From: CAZXYS01 sp964645005
GTDB taxonomy: Bacteria; Bacteroidota; Ignavibacteria; Kapaibacteriales; UBA2268
Reading direction: 5' to 3'
Length of the DNA stretch: 9,758 nt
Assembly (NCBI GenBank): GCA_964645005.1
Contig: CAZXYS010000071.1
Coordinates: 1 to 9,758, forward strand
Below the pieces are notes generated by a model. The model was given only the letters and a program-made list of their open reading frames with translations. It had not been told where the DNA came from and did not search any database. Below are positions 6,378-9,758 of this stretch, in pieces (positions within the stretch are counted from its first letter, which is position 1; each line of letters starts with the position of its first letter). The position numbers and the translations under genes were made by a program.

Positions 6378-8933
6378 ATGAAACCTGTACACAAATTCAT
6401 TGTTACAGCACATTTACCGAAAAAGCTGGCAAAGCTCAAGGAACTGGCATATAATTACTGGTGGTGCTGGAATTCCGATGCCCGCGAACTTTTTAAAAGA
6501 GTTGACAGAACTTTATGGGAGGACGTTAAGCATAACCCCGTTCAAATGATAAATAAACTCCCACAGGAGAAAGTCAAAGAACTTTCCGAGCAGACAGATT
6601 TTACAAGTTTCCTGAACTACGTACATACCAAATTTATTAAATACATGGATGATAAGACTTGGTATGATTCTCTGGAAGAGCCAACAGGAGGATCGATAGT
6701 ATATTTCAGTCCGGAATTCGGAATAAATGAGAGTTTCCCCAATTATTCCGGCGGTCTCGGTGTACTATCAGGTGATCATCTGAAATCAGCATCGGATTTG
6801 GGACTGCCAATGATCGGAATGGGATTGTTATATCAACAGGGCTATTTCCGGCAGCACTTGACCCAGTCAGGCTGGCAAAATGAGATATATCCTTTTAATG
6901 ATTTTTATTCAATGCCGATAATGCTGGTAAAGGATGAAAATAATGAGCCTCTTATTATCAACGTTGAACTTCCGTATGCCAAGGCTTTCGCACAGGTGTG
7001 GAAGATGAATCTGGGTAGAATTCATCTATATCTGTTGGATACTAATATTGAGCAAAATTCTATCGAGGAATACAGGGACATAACCGATCAGCTTTATGGC
7101 GGAACCAGAGATACCCGCATCCAGCAGGAGATATTCCTCGGAATTGGCGGTATGCGCGCGCTCAAAGCTATGGACCTATTGCCGAATGTAGTTCATATAA
7201 ATGAAGGTCATGCTGCTTTTGCGCTGTTGGAGAGAACGCGAATGTTTATGGAACAATACGGAATGGATTTTTATACTGCTAAACAAATAACTCGCAGCAG
7301 TTCGGCTTTCACTACACATACGCCTGTTCCTGCAGGCAACGAAACATTCCGCCTTGACCGTATGGAAAACTATTTTCATGATTATTATCATTCATTGGGA
7401 CTTAGTCAGGAGGAATTTTTCAAATTAGGTCAGGAATCAGAGGATAGCCAGGATGAAAAATTCTCGATGACTGTGCTGGGATTGCGTATGACTTCATTCC
7501 ACAATGGTGTAAGTCAATTACACGGGAAAGTTTCCCGCAATATGTGGCACAGGATATGGAGGTGCTTCCCGGAAGAAGAAGTACCGATAAAAGCCATAAC
7601 AAATGGCATTCATACTACTACATGGGTAGCATGGGAATTCGGAGCGCTTTTCAACCGCTATCTCTCGCCAAGCTGGAGGATTGATCCCGCAAATGAAAAA
7701 ATATGGAAAAATGTTGATCAGATACCTTCGGAAGAATTGTATCGCGAAAAGCAGCGCCGTCGTGTTAGGCTGGTCCTTTTCACCCGAGACTACCTGTTTA
7801 ACAAGCAGAAGAATTTCCTGCCGCCGGATCAGGTAAACAAGATCCATGAATATCTTGATACTGACGCACTGACAATCGGCTTTGCCCGAAGATTTGCCAC
7901 TTACAAGAGAGCGCTGCTGCTCTTCCGGGATATGGAACGCCTGAGCAGGATCTGCAAAGATCAGGATAAGCCAGTTCAGATAATAATGGCTGGCAAGGCG
8001 CATCCTCATGACAATTCAGGGAAGGAAGTAATTCAGTCGATAATTCAGAAAATACGTGATTATGAATTAGAGCATAATATAGTTTTTCTTGAAGATTATG
8101 ATATGGTTATTGCACGGTTGATGGTCAAGGGATGCGACGTCTGGCTGAATACACCTGTGAGACCGCAGGAAGCCAGCGGCACAAGCGGAATGAAAGGTGC
8201 TCTCAACGGAACACTGAATCTCAGCGTACTTGACGGCTGGTGGGATGAAGCTTACAATGGGATGAACGGTTTTGCCATTGGTGACAGAAAGATCTATGAA
8301 AACAGAGAAGAGCAGGACATTATTGAATCCGAATCCCTTTATGATCTGCTGGAGCATACGGTTATACCAATGTTCTACGACCGCTCTATTTCAAGAGTCC
8401 CCAGCAAGTGGGTAAACTATATGAAAGAAACTATTAAAACTAATGCTCCGAGATATTCTACCAGCAGGATGATCAAAGAATACACGGAAATGTTCTATAT
8501 TCCTGCTTTGAAGAAATATAAAACGATGACGGAAAACAACGCCGAAAATGCCCACAAACTAAGAGAATGGAAAGATAAAGTTCACGCAGAATGGGGAAAC
8601 ATTTATATAAATGATGTATCAATCAAGGAAAATGGCGAAGCCTTTGTAGGTAAACCCATAAAATTATCTGCTGTAGTTGAACTTGGCGCCCTTAAGCCTG
8701 AAGATGTAATAGTTCAGGTATATTACGGATCTTTGGATCATAATGGAGAACTTACCAACACAGAAGCTGCCACATTGGAAAAAGCAGGCTCCGATGGGAA
8801 ATTCCACCATTACGAAGGAGAATACACTTGCCCGGATACCGGTATGCAGGGCTTCACTATAAGAGTGCTGCCTAATCATGATCTGCTTGTCGATCCGGCT
8901 GAACTCTATGTGTGCGCCTGGGCAAAAGATTAA
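6378..8933 (+). CDS. glgP: Alpha-glucan (glycogen/maltodextrin) phosphorylase, DUF3417-containing GT35 type
   Basis: PLP-dependent cytoplasmic enzyme that phosphorolyses alpha-1,4-glucan to glucose-1-phosphate. At 851 residues it has the length and order of the bacterial/archaeal phosphorylase subfamily that carries an N-terminal DUF3417 domain (about residues 13-115, with NYWWCWNSDARELF), unlike the E. coli GlgP/MalP type. The phosphorylase core follows, with HINEGHAA at 273-280, TTHTPVPAGNETF at 312-324, NGVSQLHGKVSR, ITNGIHTTTW and IGFARRFATYKR. The PLP lysine is Lys606 in EASGTSGMKGALNG. Residues about 735-851 form a beta-rich C-terminal extension typical of the subfamily. In TTHTPVPAGNETF the usual His-Asp after PAG is Asn-Glu, a minor variation. 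No glycogen synthase or branching gene is adjacent. Activity is well supported; substrate chain length is not determinable. Confidence 0.96.
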   Translation: MKPVHKFIVTAHLPKKLAKLKELAYNYWWCWNSDARELFKRVDRTLWEDVKHNPVQMINKLPQEKVKELSEQTDFTSFLNYVHTKFIKYMDDKTWYDSLEEPTGGSIVYFSPEFGINESFPNYSGGLGVLSGDHLKSASDLGLPMIGMGLLYQQGYFRQHLTQSGWQNEIYPFNDFYSMPIMLVKDENNEPLIINVELPYAKAFAQVWKMNLGRIHLYLLDTNIEQNSIEEYRDITDQLYGGTRDTRIQQEIFLGIGGMRALKAMDLLPNVVHINEGHAAFALLERTRMFMEQYGMDFYTAKQITRSSSAFTTHTPVPAGNETFRLDRMENYFHDYYHSLGLSQEEFFKLGQESEDSQDEKFSMTVLGLRMTSFHNGVSQLHGKVSRNMWHRIWRCFPEEEVPIKAITNGIHTTTWVAWEFGALFNRYLSPSWRIDPANEKIWKNVDQIPSEELYREKQRRRVRLVLFTRDYLFNKQKNFLPPDQVNKIHEYLDTDALTIGFARRFATYKRALLLFRDMERLSRICKDQDKPVQIIMAGKAHPHDNSGKEVIQSIIQKIRDYELEHNIVFLEDYDMVIARLMVKGCDVWLNTPVRPQEASGTSGMKGALNGTLNLSVLDGWWDEAYNGMNGFAIGDRKIYENREEQDIIESESLYDLLEHTVIPMFYDRSISRVPSKWVNYMKETIKTNAPRYSTSRMIKEYTEMFYIPALKKYKTMTENNAENAHKLREWKDKVHAEWGNIYINDVSIKENGEAFVGKPIKLSAVVELGALKPEDVIVQVYYGSLDHNGELTNTEAATLEKAGSDGKFHHYEGEYTCPDTGMQGFTIRVLPNHDLLVDPAELYVCAWAKD

Positions 8934-9114
8934 TTTTTTTATTGAAATTCGGGAAAAAATTATTAAATTGTAAATCTTTGGTAAGCGATGGTTGACAATT
9001 TATTAGTTTCTGAAAAAATCCTGATAATTTGAAAATATTATAATTAAGTCAACGTTACAGGATTTGTTATTTTCGATATTTGAAAAAAGAATAAAAAATC
9101 GCTATTTATAGAAA

Positions 9115-9122
9115 TAGATTTG
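9115..9122 (+). promoter_or_regulatory. Candidate -7 promoter box of tRNA-Lys
   Basis: TAGATTTG matches the Bacteroidota -7 consensus TAnnTTTG and ends 9 bases before the tRNA. No TTG is found about 20 bases upstream, so the -33 half is missing and the call rests on the -7 match and its position. Confidence 0.35.
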
Positions 9123-9131
9123 ATTTTTTCA

Positions 9132-9204
9132 GACCCCGTAGCTCAGCTGGCAGAGCATTTGACTTTTAATCAAAGGGCCGCAGGTTCGAATCCTGCCGGG
9201 GTCA
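9132..9204 (+). tRNA. tRNA-Lys (anticodon UUU)
   Basis: Complete 73-base cloverleaf: acceptor GACCCCG/CGGGGTC with discriminator A, D arm GCTC/GAGC, anticodon stem TTTGA/TCAAA around CTTTTAA (anticodon TTT at 9165-9167), variable loop GGGCC, and T arm GCAGG-TTCGAAT-CCTGC. The 3' CCA is not encoded (ACACG follows), so it must be added by nucleotidyltransferase. It reads AAA/AAG and is a t6A substrate class, the modification begun by the TsaC encoded in this window. Confidence 0.97.
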
Positions 9205-9210
9205 CACGTT

Positions 9211-9248
9211 AAAAACCCGTATGGAGATTGGTCCATGCGGTTTTTTTT
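9211..9248 (+). terminator. Intrinsic terminator after tRNA-Lys
   Basis: A 9-bp stem CCGTATGGA/TCCATGCGG (9217-9225 with 9232-9240, one G-U pair) around a 6-base loop is followed at once by eight T residues. It begins 7 bases after the tRNA and is the clearest terminator in the window. It should separate the tRNA from the rubredoxin-like gene downstream. Confidence 0.85.
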
Positions 9249-9346
9249 ATACCTGGTTATTAACAATATGCTGCATTGTTCTGCAATAATAAAATTTTTA
9301 GGGCGTTTTAATAATAAATATTGTTTCACCAAATAATGTCTGTAAT

Positions 9347-9550
9347 ATGATTACCGAAAGCAATACCAGTGATTATATCTGCCCATCATGCGGGTATGCA
9401 AGAAATCCGAAAGTAGTTGATAAAGAAAAAGAACTGAAAGAAGTACACGAAGCCAAGGACATCCCCGATGACTGGAACTGTCCGGGCTGTGGAATCGATA
9501 AAGAGGGATTATTGGAATTGAAAGTAGAATATAATACAAGAAGTGATTAG
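9347..9550 (+). CDS. Rubredoxin-like small iron protein
   Basis: A 67-residue protein with two knuckles, YICPSCGY (Cys12, Cys15) and WNCPGCG (Cys45, Cys48), expected to bind one Fe(S-Cys)4 centre for one-electron transfer in the cytoplasm. The spacing between the two CxxC pairs equals that of classical rubredoxin (Cys6/9/39/42), and PDDW before the second pair is the usual rubredoxin signature. The middle is atypical: instead of YDPxxGDxxxGIxPGTxF it has a Lys/Glu-rich run (residues 22-37) that looks helical. The second aromatic of the first loop is Arg19. Nine extra residues precede the first knuckle. The ATG at 9347 has no Shine-Dalgarno site, so the start is less certain. It stands alone after the tRNA-Lys terminator; no redox partner is nearby. 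It could instead be a zinc ribbon. Confidence 0.75.
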   Translation: MITESNTSDYICPSCGYARNPKVVDKEKELKEVHEAKDIPDDWNCPGCGIDKEGLLELKVEYNTRSD

Positions 9551-9552
9551 AA

Positions 9553-9582
9553 AAGCCCGTAACGAATTAACCGAACAGGCTT
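9553..9582 (-). terminator. Possible terminator for the minus-strand T9SS-tail gene
   Basis: On the minus strand AAGCCTG and CGGGCTT can form a 7-bp stem (one G-U pair) with a 16-base loop, followed by TTTTCTAAT. It lies 24 bases past the stop of the minus-strand fragment and just after the rubredoxin-like stop. The long loop and short T run make it a weak call. Confidence 0.35.
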
Positions 9583-9606
9583 GGCTACAAAAAATCATGA
9601 TGCCGT

Positions 9607-9758
9607 TTATTTTTTTATAATCATTATAGCGGTTTCCGTATAGCTTTCTGATTCGGTTTTGTAATAATATGCTCCGGCACTAAGATTACCTGATTTAACC
9701 CACATTTTGCATTAGAAAAGTTGATTTTGCTTGTAAGTATTAGCAACAAAGCGCTTTA
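9607..9758 (-). pseudogene. 3' end of a T9SS cargo gene (C-terminal sorting domain), apparently frameshifted
   Basis: On the minus strand, codons ending at a TAA (9607-9609) read KSGNLSAGAYYYKTESE and continue through a TET..IMIIKK end. This is the pattern of the type A C-terminal sorting domain of type IX secretion cargo (xxLxSGxYYYxL...xKKMxLxK), which is cleaved at the outer membrane. That frame is closed by a TAA at 9712-9714, only 34 codons upstream, whereas the domain is usually about 70-80 residues. Just upstream, another frame gives TSKINFSNAK (9705-9734), which fits the preceding strand of the same domain. That frame itself has a stop at 9756-9758. One or more indels would join the pieces, so this is probably a decayed gene, or one with a sequencing error. 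Most of it lies beyond the right edge. Confidence 0.55.

Noticed and set aside
7518..8009. 163-codon minus-strand frame inside glgP
   Set aside because: Shadow of the phosphorylase coding sequence, which carries all family motifs across this stretch; the reverse peptide shows no recognisable domain.
8932..8961. A/T-only inverted repeat AATTTTTT/AAAAAATT at the glgP stop as a terminator
   Set aside because: No G/C in the stem, a 14-base loop and no T run after it; it does not meet the pattern of an intrinsic terminator.
8992..8997. TTGACA as a -35 box for tRNA-Lys
   Set aside because: No -10 box at 16-18 bases and it lies about 135 bases before the tRNA; the TAGATTTG box is better placed.
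9129..9332. 67-codon minus-strand frame over the tRNA-Lys
   Set aside because: It is antisense to the tRNA and its terminator; the peptide ending GPLIKSQMLCQLSYGV is the familiar artefact of translating the reverse strand of a tRNA.

Overview
The window reads as chromosomal housekeeping and metabolic DNA from a Gram-negative bacterium of the Bacteroidota/Chlorobi/Ignavibacteria (FCB) group. Ignavibacteria or a close relative is my best guess. The reasons are a TonB-dependent receptor with an N-terminal carboxypeptidase-regulatory-like domain, a C-terminal tail typical of type IX secretion (T9SS) cargo, a TAnnTTTG-type -7 box in front of the tRNA-Gly gene, weak or absent Shine-Dalgarno sequences at several starts, and AT-rich spacers carrying short repeats. 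The lineage is an inference from these traits; no rRNA gene is present.

Layout, left to right. A minus-strand tRNA-Gly(GCC) is cut by the left edge. A roughly 600-base gene-free stretch follows, holding a twice-occurring G/C-rich direct repeat and a palindromic element of about 100 bases. Next come four minus-strand genes: a TonB-dependent outer-membrane receptor (665-2956), PTS Enzyme I (3150-4943), HPr (5022-5285, start revised) and a TsaC/YrdC threonylcarbamoyl-AMP synthase (5546-6193). Divergently, on the plus strand, lie a DUF3417-type alpha-glucan phosphorylase (6378-8933), a tRNA-Lys(UUU) (9132-9204) with a clear intrinsic terminator, and a small rubredoxin-like protein (9347-9550). 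At the right edge, on the minus strand, is the 3' end of a gene encoding a T9SS sorting tail, apparently broken by frameshifts.

How the genes fit together: HPr and Enzyme I form a ptsH-ptsI pair that would pass phosphate from PEP to HPr; no sugar-specific EII component lies in the window. The glucan phosphorylase releases glucose-1-phosphate from storage glucan. TsaC makes the intermediate for t6A modification of tRNAs reading ANN codons, which include the Lys codons. The receptor is an outer-membrane importer of unknown substrate. The rubredoxin-like protein is a probable one-electron carrier.

I see no phage, CRISPR, toxin-antitoxin or defence locus, and no clearly novel multi-gene system. 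The more unusual signals are the broken T9SS tail, the intergenic repeats, the acidic N-terminal extension and odd start of Enzyme I, and the atypical rubredoxin.
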